NCBI GenBank assembly: GCA_963836355.1
Contig: CAWIJO010000011.1
Coordinates: 1 to 17,098 of the forward strand
DNA: 17,098 nt
DNA from: Palsa-506 sp963836355
Lineage (GTDB): Bacteria > Actinomycetota > Actinomycetes > Streptosporangiales > Streptosporangiaceae
Reading direction: 5' to 3'
Below, piece by piece: positions 1-8,310 of this stretch. The notes beneath the pieces are model-generated. The model was not told the origin of the DNA. It ran no database searches and saw only the letters and a program-made list of their open reading frames with translations. The translations under genes and the position numbers were made by a program. Numbering within the stretch: the stretch's first letter is position 1; the number at the start of each line of letters is the position of its first letter.

Positions 1-282
1 GCGTCGCAGTAACCGGGCAGGTCTGACAGGGCCGCCCCGAGGCCGACCATCGCGGCCTGGTGGCAGACCACGTCGACCCCAGCGAGGGCCCGGTCGGCCA
101 CCGTCTCATCACGGACATCGCGGACGAGAAGCTCGGCACGGGCCGGCCAGTAGGCAGGCATCCCGTCGTGCACCGCCGGCGCGAGCGAGTCCATGCCACG
201 GACCTCATGCCCCGCCGCCAGCGCGGCTTCCACGATGTGCGAGCCGATGAAGGCCTGCTGCGCCGGTGACCAGTATCCGCAT
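1..282 (-). pseudogene. NAD-dependent epimerase/dehydratase, 5' part, frameshifted
   Basis: Reading the minus strand from the ATG at 282-280 gives MRILVTGAAG. After one extra base in the run at 252-255 it continues FIGSHIVEAALAAGHEVRG. Together these form the Rossmann dinucleotide-binding motif (TGxxGFIGS) that opens extended short-chain dehydrogenases such as UDP-sugar 4-epimerases. Further in, DVRDETVADRALAGVDVVCHQAA matches the family's substrate-side D(V/L)RD and (V/C)xHxAA segments. The gene leaves the window at base 1, so the catalytic YxxxK is not visible. It diverges from the glycosyltransferase, and such epimerases often sit beside GT2 and DUF2064 genes in actinomycetes (family knowledge). 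The single-base shift inside the most conserved motif is either an inactivating mutation or a sequence error. Substrate unknown. Confidence 0.75.
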
Positions 283-350
283 GCCCGCAGCCAAGCACGC
301 CCGGCGCTGGCCGGCTGGGCGCCGCGGGATATGTCACAGCTCCGTAAGGG

Positions 351-377
351 TTGATCATGCCCTGACGTGGCTAGCGT
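351..377 (+). promoter_or_regulatory. Putative leaderless promoter for the glycosyltransferase
   Basis: A TTGATC (351-356) and a TAGCGT (372-377) stand 15 bases apart, with the ATG at 386 only 8 bases further on. No Shine-Dalgarno sequence is visible before that ATG, so a leaderless transcript is likely. The ten bases TGGCTAGCGT (368-377) recur before the start at 1958. Inferred only; the spacer is shorter than the usual 16-18. Confidence 0.35.
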
Positions 378-385
378 TCTTAGGC

Positions 386-1035
386 ATGCTGACTGACGTC
401 GTGCTGCCGTGCCTGAATGAGGTCGAGGCGCTGCCGTGGGTGCTGGCCAGGATCCCGGCCGGGTACCGGGCGATCGTTGCCGACAATGGCTCTGATGATG
501 GCTCCGGTGAGATCGCCAGACGGCACGGGGCGACCGTCGTGCGGGTGCCGCAGCGCGGGTTCGGCGCGGCCTGCCATGGCGGCCTGCTGGCCGCGACCAG
601 CGAGATCGTCTGCTTCATGGACGCGGACGGATCGCTCGACCCCGCTGATCTCCCGCTTGCGGCGAGCCCGGTGCTCGCCGGCGCCGCCCTATCTGGTTCT
701 CGGCCTGCGCCCGGCGACGGCGCGCGGAGCCTGGCCGCTGCACGCGCGGCTGGGCAACCGGGCCATCTCGGCGGCGAAGCTGCAGGACCGGGGTCCCGCT
801 GCATGACCTCGGCCCGATGCGGGCAGCCCACCGCGCTGGCCTTGAGCAGCTCAGCCTGGCCGACCGCAGGTTCGGCTACCCGCTGGAGATGGTGATCCGG
901 GCGGCGGAGAGCGGCTGGCGGATCGCCGAGCTGGATATTCCCTATCACCCTCGCACCGGCCGGTCCAAGGTCACCGGCACGGTGGGCGGCACGCTGCGCA
1001 CTGTACGCGACATGCGCCGGGTGATGGCGACATGA
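386..1035 (+). pseudogene. Family 2 glycosyltransferase, two frameshifts
   Basis: The N-terminus (from ATG 386) reads VVLPCLNEVEALPWVL, then IVADNGSDDGS and CFMDADGSLDP. These are the nucleotide-sugar binding and DxD motifs of GT-A fold family 2 enzymes of the polyprenyl-phosphate hexose synthase type. The reading frame shifts near 681-690 (into YLVLGLRPATARGAWPLHARLGN) and again near 783-787 (into TGVPLHDLGPMRAAHRAG, then FGYPLEMV and RTGRSKVTGT). All three pieces are collinear with one normal protein of about 215 residues, so nothing large is missing. The stop overlaps the next gene's ATG (ATGA at 1032-1035), which indicates an operon. The reaction is probably transfer of a sugar from a nucleotide donor to a lipid or small acceptor. 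Whether the two shifts are real or sequence errors cannot be told here. Confidence 0.8.
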
Positions 1036-1797
1036 CCAGCCCTGGCCGCCCGCGGCTGGCTGCCGCCGCAGCGCCCCATCCGCCGCTTGCAGCGGCGGGC
1101 GCGGTGACCGGCCTGGCCGCGCAGCTCGTCGTCATCGCCAAGGCCCCGGTGCCCGGCCGGGTGAAGACCAGGCTGACACCACCCTTCAGCCCTCAGCAGG
1201 CCGCGCAGCTCGCCGAGGCGGCACTGGCCGACACGCTCGCCGCCGCGGCGCAGGTATCGGTCGCACGGCACGTGCTCGCCCTGGACGGCGCGCCGGGCGG
1301 CTGGCTGCCGCCGGCTCGACGTCATCAGGCAGCGGGGCGACGGGCTGGATGGCCGGATTGCCGCCGCGCTCGGCGACGCCTATGCCCGGCTTCCCGTCCC
1401 GGTGGTCCTGATCGGCATGGATACCCCGCAGGTGACGCCTGGGCTGCTGGAGTCTGCTATCCGCCCGCTGGCGGACGGTGCCGCTGACGCGGTATTCGGC
1501 CCGGCTGCCGACGGCGGCTTCTGGCTGCTCGGCCTGCGGCAGCCCGATCCGCGCCTGGTGGCAGGCGTACCGATGTCCACGGCGGTGACCGGCGCTGCGC
1601 AGCTCGACCGGCTGGCAGCGGCCGGGCTGCGGGTGCACCAGACCCGGTGCTGCGTCGACGTGGACGACGTAACCGATGCCGTTGCTGTCGCCGGGGATAT
1701 GCCGCGCAGCCGGTTCGCGGCGGCGCTGCGGTCGATTGCGGCCGACCGCGCGCGCGCCCAGTCCGCCGGCCAGCTCACGGCCGTGGGCTGGGGCTGA
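1032..1797 (+). pseudogene. DUF2064 / TIGR04282-type transferase, one frameshift
   Basis: The ATG at 1032 overlaps the stop of the glycosyltransferase. The N-terminal part has VVIAKAPVPGRVKTRLTPP, the signature of the DUF2064 nucleotidyltransferase-like family (GT-A fold, related to CofC/MobA). At about 1308-1315 the frame changes. The second piece begins LDVIRQRGDGLDGRIAAALGDAYA and carries VLIGMDTPQVTP and DGGFWLLGL, the family's conserved acidic and DGG motifs, ending at the TGA at 1795-1797. The joined product is about 255 residues, close to the family norm plus a short extension. The family is usually found next to GT2 glycosyltransferases, as here; its biochemical role is not firmly known. 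The shift may be a genuine disruption or a sequence error. Confidence 0.8.
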
Positions 1798-1822
1798 GGA
1801 ACCAGGACGGAACCGGGGCTTC

Positions 1823-1842
1823 CGGCGGCGGGCAGGCCGCCG
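1823..1842 (+). terminator. GC-rich hairpin after the DUF2064 gene
   Basis: CGGCGGC (1823-1829) and GCCGCCG (1836-1842) form a perfect 7-bp stem with a 6-base loop, 25 bases after the stop. There is no T-run, so it could be a weak actinobacterial-type terminator or simply GC-rich DNA. Confidence 0.3.
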
Positions 1843-1941
1843 CTGCCTTGCGAATGCGGCCGCGGCATCAGGCCGCGGCTGGCCGCGCCTCTTACGACAT
1901 TGTTACCTGTTGGCTCCGGCCGTGCTGCCCGGCGTCCGGGA

Positions 1942-1951
1942 TGGCTAGCGT
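1942..1951 (+). promoter_or_regulatory. Putative -10 element before the molybdo-oxidoreductase gene
   Basis: TGGCTAGCGT is identical to the ten bases before the glycosyltransferase start, here 6 bases before the ATG at 1958. No ribosome binding site is visible, which suggests leaderless translation from 1958. No convincing -35 is seen. Confidence 0.35.
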
Positions 1952-1957
1952 CGGATC

Positions 1958-3436
1958 ATGGCAAGGAATCCCAGCCGCAGGCGCGCCGCCCGTTGCCACG
2001 TAAGAAGGCCGCGGCCGCGTCCCGGCGGCAGCCGCCGCGTGGGCAGCGGCGGCAGCGCGGCGAGCCGCAGCCGCGGCCCGGAGCATCGCGGCGCTGGCCC
2101 GGCGCGGCGCGGCCGGGCGGCTGCGCCGGGCTGGCGCGCTGCTGGACCGTCCGGCCGGCCTGCTGCGCCATGCGGTCAGCGGCCCGCCGCCCGGCCCGTT
2201 CCGGCCCGGCACCTGGCGGAGCCCACTGCGCGGGCTGTGGCTCACCTCGCTGCTGGGAGTCGTGCTGCTCGCCGGCCTTACCATCATGGCCGTCACCGGC
2301 CTGCTGTCCTACGCGGCCTACAACCCCCGGCTGCCGCACAATGACCCGACACCCGGCGCGGGGCTGCTGAAGTTCTACCTTTTCTCCTGGCCCACCCGCC
2401 CGGCCTGGCTGTACCGGGTAAACCAGGGCATCCATATCACGCTCGGCCTTGCCCTGGTGCCGGTGGTGCTGGCCAAGCTCTGGTCGGTCCTTCCCCGGCT
2501 CTTCGCCTGGCCGCCGGTGCGGTCGGTGGCCCACGCACTGGAGCGGCTGAGCCTGATCATGATCGTCGGCGGCGTGCTGTTCGAATTCGCCACCGGCATC
2601 CTGAACATCCAGAACTATTACGTATTCCCGTTCTCCTTTTACCCGGCCCATCTTTACGGCGCGTGGGTGTTCATCGCTGGCCTGGTAACTCACGTGATCC
2701 TGAAGACGCCGCACATGCTGACCGGACTGCGGTCGCGCAGCCTGCGGCGGGAGCTCCGCACCCGGCTGGCCGATACCTGCCCGGAGGCGCCGGATCCGGC
2801 GGGCCTGCGGGCTGCCAGTCCCGCGGCGCCAACCATCTCCCGGCGCGGGCTGCTTGCCGCGATCGGCGGGGCCTCCGTAACCCTGGCGGCCCTGGCGGCA
2901 GGCCAGTCGATCGGCGGCTGGACCCGCCGTACCGCGCTGTTCGGCCCCCGCGGGCTGTCCGCCGCCGCGCCGGGTTACTTCCCGGTCAACCGGACCGCCG
3001 CCGCCATCGGACTGACCGATGCGGATGTCGGCGAGGGCTACCGGCTCACGCTCACCGGGAGCCGGCGGCGACCCTGACCCGCGAGCAGATCCTGGCGCTG
3101 CCGCAGCGGACCGCGGAGCTGGCGATCGCCTGCGTCGAGGGCTGGTCCGCCGCGGAGAGCTGGACTGGGGTGCGGCTGACCGACCTCGCCCGGCTGGCCG
3201 GAATCACCCGGCCGGGGCCGGCCTACGTGGAGTCGATCCAGCGGACAGGACCGTTCCGCAAGGTATTCCTGTCAGCGGCCCAGGTGAACGACCCGCTGTC
3301 GCTGCTCGCGCTGCGGGTCAACGGCGCGGACTTGTCCCGAGACCACGGTTACCCGGCGCGGACGATCATCCCGGACGCCCCGGGCGTGCATAACACCAAG
3401 TGGGTCACCAAGATCACCTTCCTGGAGCGGGCGTGA
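1958..3436 (+). pseudogene. Cytochrome b561-like / molybdopterin oxidoreductase fusion, frameshifted
   Basis: The N-terminal half in the frame through 2262 has several membrane helices (LGVVLLAGLTIMAVTGLLSY; the GIHITLGLALVPVVLAKLW helix; LIMIVGGVLFEFATGIL; HLYGAWVFIAGLVTHVILK). Their histidines suit haem b binding. A twin-arginine-like SRRGLLAAIGGASV segment follows, then a sulfite-oxidase-type Mo-cofactor domain with the ligand cysteine in AIACVEGWS and the C-terminal DHGYPARTIIPDAPGVHNTKW. The frame shifts by one base at the GGG run 3057-3059. The first ~45 codons after ATG 1958 are in another frame from the membrane part, so at least one further shift or a different start is needed (an in-frame stop sits at 2001). 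Likely role: a membrane-bound redox enzyme passing electrons between haem and an extracytoplasmic Mo domain; substrate unknown. Its stop overlaps the next start. Confidence 0.8.
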
Positions 3437-4017
3437 CGGCCGCGGTCCGGTGGATCCGGCGCTGGTACGGCGCCCATCCCCTGCACCTGCTGGCCTTGCT
3501 GGCCTCCTTCGCGCTGGCCGGGTACGCGGTACATGCCGTTGTCGTCGCCGGGCAGTGGCGCGGCTTCGCGGCATGGTTCCTGGTCGCCATCTTGGGACAC
3601 GACCTGCTGCTGTTCCCGCTGTACTCGGTCGCCGACTTGTCGCTGCGCAGGCTGCTGCCGCGGTGGGTGACAGCGGCTGGGGCAAGGCACGGCGGCCGGA
3701 ACAGCAGGGGGAGCGAGCCAGGCACGGCGGCCAGGATCCCGTCGCCGTGGCCGCCGGTACTTAACTACGTACGGGTACCCGCGGCGTTCTCGCTGCTGCT
3801 GTTGCTGATCTGGTTCCCGCTGGTCCTTGGCCTGTCATCGGCCGCGTACCAGCGGGCGAGCGGGCTGGGTACCGGCCCGTACCTGTGGCGCTGGCTGGCC
3901 GTCACCGGCACGCTGTTCGCGGTCTCATCGGTCAGCTACGCACTCCGGCTGCGCCGGGCGACGTCACCGCCGCGCATCGCGCGTCCGGCGGGAGCCCGGA
4001 ACTGGAGGGGCCGCTGA
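3433..4017 (+). CDS. Small polytopic membrane protein coupled to the molybdo-oxidoreductase
   Basis: The GTG start at 3433 overlaps the TGA of the preceding gene (GTGA, 3433-3436), so translation is probably coupled. The 194-residue product has four predicted membrane helices at roughly residues 14-35, 42-62, 118-140 and 158-180. A polar, glycine- and arginine-rich linker of about 40 residues joins the second and third. A histidine and aspartate lie in helix 2 (AILGHDLLLFPLYS). I do not recognise a named family. The fixed position after the cytochrome b561-Mo protein suggests a membrane partner or assembly factor for it, which is inference from context only. The reading frame is intact, unlike the four genes before it. 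Confidence 0.8.
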   Translation: MTAAVRWIRRWYGAHPLHLLALLASFALAGYAVHAVVVAGQWRGFAAWFLVAILGHDLLLFPLYSVADLSLRRLLPRWVTAAGARHGGRNSRGSEPGTAARIPSPWPPVLNYVRVPAAFSLLLLLIWFPLVLGLSSAAYQRASGLGTGPYLWRWLAVTGTLFAVSSVSYALRLRRATSPPRIARPAGARNWRGR

Positions 4018-4125
4018 ACGGGCAGGTAGCCGCCGCACCCTCGCCTCGCGCCCTGGCCGCGCGGCGGGCCCGGCTCATACGTTGTCAGTTATGCACCCGC
4101 GTCCAGCGCGGCAAGCCGGAGCCCG

Positions 4126-4917
4126 ATGACGAACTGGTTCAGCGGCCTTTCCGCGCGCCGCAGGATTTTCACCGCCGGGGTCGCGCTGCTCGCCGCCGCG
4201 GCGGCCGTCACCATCAGCGTGGCCCTGGCGGGTAGCCAGCCGCCGGCCGGTTACCCGGCGCAGGACCAGCCAGGGCCGGTCCTGCTGGTGCCCGGCTACG
4301 GCGGGAGCACCCGCGCGCTTGCGGTCCTGGCCAGCCGGATCCGGGCCACCGGCCGGAAAGCCGCCGTCGTGCCCCTGCCCGGCAACGGCATCGGCAGCCT
4401 GATCGGCGACGCGGCCGTGCTCGACGAGGCGATCGCCCGCGTGCTGCGCGGTGGGGCGCCGTCGGTCGACGTGATCGGCTATTCGGCGGGCGGGGTGGCC
4501 GCGCTGCTGTGGGCCCGCGAGGACGACGGCGCCCGCAAGGCCAGGCGGGTGATCACGCTCGGCTCGCCGTTCCGCGGTGCGTCGATCGCCGCCGCGGCCG
4601 AGGGGTTCGCGCCGGGCGCCTGCCCGGCCGCCTGCCAGCAGCTGGTTCCGGGAAGCAGCCTGCTCGCCGGGCTTGCCGCGGGCGCGCCCGCCCGGCTGCG
4701 CTGGCTGTCCCTGTGGACGACAGACGATCAGACCGTCACGCCGCCCGACTCGGCGCGGCTGCCCGGCGCGATCGACGTGCCCATCCAGTCGATCTGCCCG
4801 GCGCAGCGGATCAGCCACTCTCAGCTGCCGACCAGCCCGGTCGTTACCGCGATCGTGCTCCAGGCTATTGGCGCCGGGCCGGTGCATTACCCGGGACCGG
4901 CGGTCTGCCGGGCCTGA
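4126..4917 (+). CDS. Secreted or anchored alpha/beta hydrolase (lipase-like)
   Basis: The 263-residue protein begins with a basic stretch (SARRRIF) and a hydrophobic segment at about 14-36, a signal peptide or signal anchor. The mature part opens with PVLLVPGYGGS, the oxyanion-hole region of bacterial lipases. The nucleophile elbow is GYSAG with Ser120. Asp200 or Asp201 (TTDDQTV) and His231 (RISHSQL) fit the rest of the triad. Four cysteines (166, 170, 224, 261) could form disulfides, consistent with export. A GGAG at 4118-4121 precedes the ATG at 4126. It is close to actinobacterial class-2 lipase/esterase proteins that act on acyl esters; actual substrate unknown. It is convergent with the ABC permease gene, only 20 bases away. 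Confidence 0.88.
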   Translation: MTNWFSGLSARRRIFTAGVALLAAAAAVTISVALAGSQPPAGYPAQDQPGPVLLVPGYGGSTRALAVLASRIRATGRKAAVVPLPGNGIGSLIGDAAVLDEAIARVLRGGAPSVDVIGYSAGGVAALLWAREDDGARKARRVITLGSPFRGASIAAAAEGFAPGACPAACQQLVPGSSLLAGLAAGAPARLRWLSLWTTDDQTVTPPDSARLPGAIDVPIQSICPAQRISHSQLPTSPVVTAIVLQAIGAGPVHYPGPAVCRA

Positions 4918-4937
4918 CGTTACTCCCGGGACGCGGC

Positions 4938-5777
4938 TCAGCTAGTGATGTCCTTGGTGGCGAAGTGCGCCCAGGCCGCGCCCAGGAATACGGCTACGTA
5001 AACTGCCTGCACGGCGAATCCCCGGTCGATGTTCCGCCAGAAGATCGGCTGGCGGAAGAAGTCAATCCACGCGAGCCAGTACCGGGTGGGCAGGTACGGG
5101 CTGACTGCGGTCGCCGAGTTCAGCGTGACCAGTACCTCGCTAGTGACCAGCGCGGCCAGGGCGCCCAGGGCCGCGCCGAGGGATGAGTCGGTGACCGTTG
5201 ACAGGAACAGCGCGATGGCGCCGACGCCGAGCATGGACACGGCGATGAAGGTCACCGCGCCGAAGGTTCGCAGCAGGATCTGGGCAAGAGTCAGCCCGGA
5301 GCCGGACAGCGAGGTCGCGGCCAGGCTGGACAGGCCGCTGGAGCTGATCCCCACGGGCTGCGAGCCAAACAGCAGCGCGCCGGCAGCGTACGCGGTGAGG
5401 GCGATGAGCGCAACCGCCACCAGGACGAACACCATCAGCGCGACGAGCTTGGCGGCGAGCAGGCGGGTGCGGCCGACCGGCCGGGCCAGCAGGCACCTGA
5501 GCATGCCCGAGCTGGCCTCGCCCGCGATGGAGTCGCCCGCGACGACCGCGACGGCGACCGGCAGGAAAATCGGCAGCACGATCGCGAGTGCGGCCGCCGG
5601 GAAGAGCGATCCGCTGGACAGCACGGCAGAGAGCAGGGCAGGTCCCTGGCCAGGCGGCGGCACGAGATGGGTAACGGCGACGAACACGGCCACCAGCGCC
5701 GGGAGCCCGCACAGCAGGGCCAGGGTCACCCAGGTTCGCGGCCGCCGCGCCAGCTTGACCAGCTCGACCCTCATCAT
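4938..5777 (-). CDS. ABC-2 type transporter permease
   Basis: The 279-residue protein has six predicted membrane helices at about 17-37, 56-80, 108-137, 168-193, 199-219 and 255-273. Between helices 2 and 3 it carries GEASSGMLRCLLARPVGR (86-103), the conserved ABC-2 permease motif. The short N-terminal MMRVELVKLARRPRTW is also typical of drug or lipid export permeases that pair with BcrA-type ATPases. Its start is a double ATG (5777-5772) that overlaps the TGA of the ATPase gene at 5776-5774, so the two are translationally coupled. Export of a hydrophobic compound or peptide, or a membrane stress function, is likely from the family. The cargo cannot be read from the sequence. Confidence 0.9.
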   Translation of the reverse strand: MMRVELVKLARRPRTWVTLALLCGLPALVAVFVAVTHLVPPPGQGPALLSAVLSSGSLFPAAALAIVLPIFLPVAVAVVAGDSIAGEASSGMLRCLLARPVGRTRLLAAKLVALMVFVLVAVALIALTAYAAGALLFGSQPVGISSSGLSSLAATSLSGSGLTLAQILLRTFGAVTFIAVSMLGVGAIALFLSTVTDSSLGAALGALAALVTSEVLVTLNSATAVSPYLPTRYWLAWIDFFRQPIFWRNIDRGFAVQAVYVAVFLGAAWAHFATKDITS

Positions 5778-6730
5778 CGCTGGTCACCGTCCTGTCCGGG
5801 GGCAGCCAGGTCCGCTGGCGGACCTGCTCCGATGATGCGGTCAGAGCCGGGGCTGGTGACGGCAAGCACGAGTTCCTCGAACGAGCGCTGCTCCGGACCG
5901 ATCTCGGTGACCCGCACCCCGGCCGCGACCAGGTGCGCGTTGAGGCCTGCTGCGTCTGCCTCCGCGACGAACAGCCGGTCACCGTCGCGGTGCGCCACCT
6001 TCCCGTCGAGCAGGGCTGCCGCGACGTCCGCGTCCGGACTGCGGACCATCACGCGGCCGGTGGGCGCACGAAGCGCCGCCAGGTCCTCCTGCAGCACGAG
6101 GCGGCCGTGGTTGACGATGCCGACCCTGGTGCACAACTGCTCGACCTCGCCGAGCTGATGGCTGGACAGGAAGATCGTGGTGCCAGTCTCGTTGAGCCCG
6201 GCCAGCAGGTCACGCATTTCCCTGATGCCGCGCGGGTCCAGGCCGTTGGTCGGCTCGTCCAGCACGAGCAGCCGCGGCGCCCGCAGCAGCGCCGCGGCGA
6301 GCCCGAGCCGCTGGCGCATCCCCAGCGAGTACTTCTTGACCGCGCGGTTGTCGATCCCGGCCAGGCCGACCTGCGCCAGCGCCTCGGCGATCCGCTGCTT
6401 GCGAGTCCGGCGGCTGCCTGCCGCGCCCGCGGCATCCAGCAGGGCGAGGTTGGCCTGGCCGGACAGGTGCCCGTACGAGGCCGGGCCTTCGATCAGCGAG
6501 CCAACATGCGGAAGCACCTCGGCGGCGTGCGCTGGCATGGGCTTGCCCATCACCTCGATCTCGCCGCTCGTTGCGTAGACAAGGCCGAGCAGCATCCGGA
6601 CGACCGTGGTCTTGCCGGATCCATTCGGCCCGAGGAAGCCGTACCGGTCGCCCTCGCGCACATCCAGGTCAACGCCGTCAACGGCGAGGAACCCGCCGTA
6701 GCGCTTGGTAAGCGCGTGTGTGACGATCAT
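5774..6730 (-). CDS. ABC transporter ATP-binding protein (BcrA-type)
   Basis: The 318-residue protein shows all nucleotide-binding motifs: Walker A GPNGSGKT (34-41), the signature region YSLGMRQRL (134-142), Walker B LLVLDEP with Glu159, the D-loop GLD and the switch His191 in LSSHQL. The Q-loop region reads SLIEGPASYGHL, a glutamine-free form typical of bacitracin/lantibiotic-type exporter ATPases. About 90 residues after the ATPase core form the usual accessory C-terminal domain, followed by a charged tail. A GAGGAG stands at 6734-6739, five bases upstream of the ATG. The ATG overlaps the stop of the upstream RseB-like gene (ATGA). It powers the permease encoded just downstream. Confidence 0.93.
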   Translation of the reverse strand: MIVTHALTKRYGGFLAVDGVDLDVREGDRYGFLGPNGSGKTTVVRMLLGLVYATSGEIEVMGKPMPAHAAEVLPHVGSLIEGPASYGHLSGQANLALLDAAGAAGSRRTRKQRIAEALAQVGLAGIDNRAVKKYSLGMRQRLGLAAALLRAPRLLVLDEPTNGLDPRGIREMRDLLAGLNETGTTIFLSSHQLGEVEQLCTRVGIVNHGRLVLQEDLAALRAPTGRVMVRSPDADVAAALLDGKVAHRDGDRLFVAEADAAGLNAHLVAAGVRVTEIGPEQRSFEELVLAVTSPGSDRIIGAGPPADLAAPGQDGDQR

Positions 6731-7857
6731 GGTCTCCTCGCGAAGCGCGCTAGCAGGTCAGCAGCCGCGCGCTGGAGCAGTGCCGGAGTCACCGTGCCGG
6801 TGAAGAGCAGCACGTGGTGATACGCGGTGGTGACCAGGAGGACGGTGAGCAGCGGCGTGCTGACGAGCACGCCGGTAGCGCGCGGCAGCCTGACGACGGC
6901 CGTGGCGGCCTTCGCAACCGCGCTGACCGCCTGAGAGCCGACCCGGCCGGGCAGCGGCAGAAGCACGAACCGGGAGAAACCTGCCCCGTAAGCGCCCACA
7001 TCCGGGCTGCCGCCGGGGATTGCCACCCGGCTGAGCCCGGCGAGCGACCAGGGGAACGGCAGCCGCCGGCCCCTGTCGCCATCGTTCAGGATGCTGTTCA
7101 GGACCGGGAGCCTTGCCGTCACGATATCGACGCCGGGTGCCGGGTGAGGGGTGACGGTGGCGAACGCGGGGCGGCGCTGGCTCAGCTCGAGGAAACTGGT
7201 CACGAGCACGGGCCTCGTGCCGCGGCCCAGGATCCGCACCTCGACGGGCAGGCCGTCGGCCGGGTCCGCCCAGATGTCGATCGCGCCCACGGTCGTCGTG
7301 CGGTCGGCGGGTACCAGTCGCAGGCCCGCCGCGTCTACCCCGGCCACCCGCAGCGAGGGCAGCCGCGAGAGGCGATCGGCGGGCGTCGCCAGTCCGATCA
7401 GCCTGCGGGCGAGCGCCGGGGGCAGCAGGTCTGCGGACCACGGCAGCCTGACCGGCTGGGCGCCGACGACGCGGGTCAGCAGGTTATGCGCGTAAGTCCA
7501 CCGGTACGTCACCCGGCAGACCTGGTACACGTCGCTCTCGCCTGCCGTCGAGAGGCCATCCGCTCGCCAGTGGCCGGGCGAGCGGTACCACACGTACTGA
7601 TCAGTGGTGCCGTCGAAGAGCCTGCTCACGCTCTGCAGATCCGGCAGCACAGGCAGGCCGAGGGCCACGGTGCTCTCGGCATATCCCTGGTAGGGCAGCC
7701 TCGCCGATGCGAGTATGCGGTCCCGCAGCGCGGCGGCGCTGATGGCTGACCCGGGAACCGGCAGTGCCGCTCTTATCGCGGGCAGCGCGCATAGCACCGC
7801 GGTCCCGCACAGAACGACCGACCAGCGGCGTCGTGCCTGGCGGCCGACGACCCTCAC
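6727..7857 (-). CDS. Anchored RseB/LolA-like protein, first gene of the ABC operon
   Basis: The 376-residue product starts with a basic stretch (RRVVGRQARRRW-like) and one hydrophobic segment at about 13-31, a signal peptide or anchor. The following domain (LPYQGYAESTVALGLPVLP, then YVWYRSPGHWRAD and IDIWADPADGLPVEVRI) resembles the lipid-binding RseB/LolA-fold proteins of actinobacteria, where tryptophan-rich beta strands sit on an open half barrel. A second hydrophobic stretch lies near the C-terminus (STPLLTVLLVTTAYHHVLLF, about 335-355). It overlaps the ABC ATPase gene by ATGA, so it is expected to act with that exporter, perhaps as an extracytoplasmic sensor or substrate binder (inference). 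The GTG at 7857 is the most upstream reasonable start; no strong ribosome site is visible. Family assignment is by resemblance only. Confidence 0.75.
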   Translation of the reverse strand: MRVVGRQARRRWSVVLCGTAVLCALPAIRAALPVPGSAISAAALRDRILASARLPYQGYAESTVALGLPVLPDLQSVSRLFDGTTDQYVWYRSPGHWRADGLSTAGESDVYQVCRVTYRWTYAHNLLTRVVGAQPVRLPWSADLLPPALARRLIGLATPADRLSRLPSLRVAGVDAAGLRLVPADRTTTVGAIDIWADPADGLPVEVRILGRGTRPVLVTSFLELSQRRPAFATVTPHPAPGVDIVTARLPVLNSILNDGDRGRRLPFPWSLAGLSRVAIPGGSPDVGAYGAGFSRFVLLPLPGRVGSQAVSAVAKAATAVVRLPRATGVLVSTPLLTVLLVTTAYHHVLLFTGTVTPALLQRAAADLLARFARRP

Positions 7858-8310
7858 TGGCGCCTGCGCATCGCCGCTATCGCCATCCGTTCACGGTACG
7901 TCGGCGCCCGTATTTACCGCGCCCGGCGCCCGCAGCCGTAATGTGGCGATAATAATTGCGCGGATGCCGCCAGGAGATCGTCCGCAGTACGACGGTGCTC
8001 AGGCGACCGGCCGCCGGGACAGCAACCCCCGGCCTGGCGGGCGTGGTTCCGCCGGGCCGGGGCGCCCTGCTCAGCGCGGCGGCTCGCCGCGGTTCGCCGC
8101 GGTTACCGATCGCCTTGCCGGCCGCGCCGGGGAGCCGGCTGCCGCCGAGGTCGGACTGCTGGCCCTTGGCGTAGCCGGTACCGATGAGCGGGAACGCATC
8201 GTCGCTGGCCGACGAGAGCGAGAAATCAAGAACCGCCCTCGCAAGAGATGGGCTGCGAGTGGGCTAATACTGCCTACCCGCCGCCCTGCGCGGAGCGAGT
8301 AGAGGCGGTG
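7858..8310. other. Intergenic stretch between divergent units, no convincing gene
   Basis: These 453 bases separate the minus-strand ABC operon from the plus-strand pair at 8311. They must hold the promoters of both. An AT-richer patch at 7940-7955 and a TAATAC at 8265-8270 are the only -10-like sequences noticed, with no good -35. TCGCCGCGGT is repeated in tandem at 8084-8093 and 8094-8103. A plus-strand open frame ends at 8302 with a plausible-looking stretch (EPAAAEVGLLALGVAGTDE) that might be a gene remnant, but no family is recognised. Confidence 0.5.

Noticed and set aside
4075..4887. Minus-strand 270-codon open frame opposite the hydrolase
   Set aside because: It is antisense to a gene with clear catalytic motifs and has the Arg/Gly/Asp-rich composition of a GC-rich shadow.
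8084..8103. Two tandem copies of TCGCCGCGGT as a possible repeat array
   Set aside because: Only two short units in a GC-rich stretch; too little for a CRISPR or iteron call.
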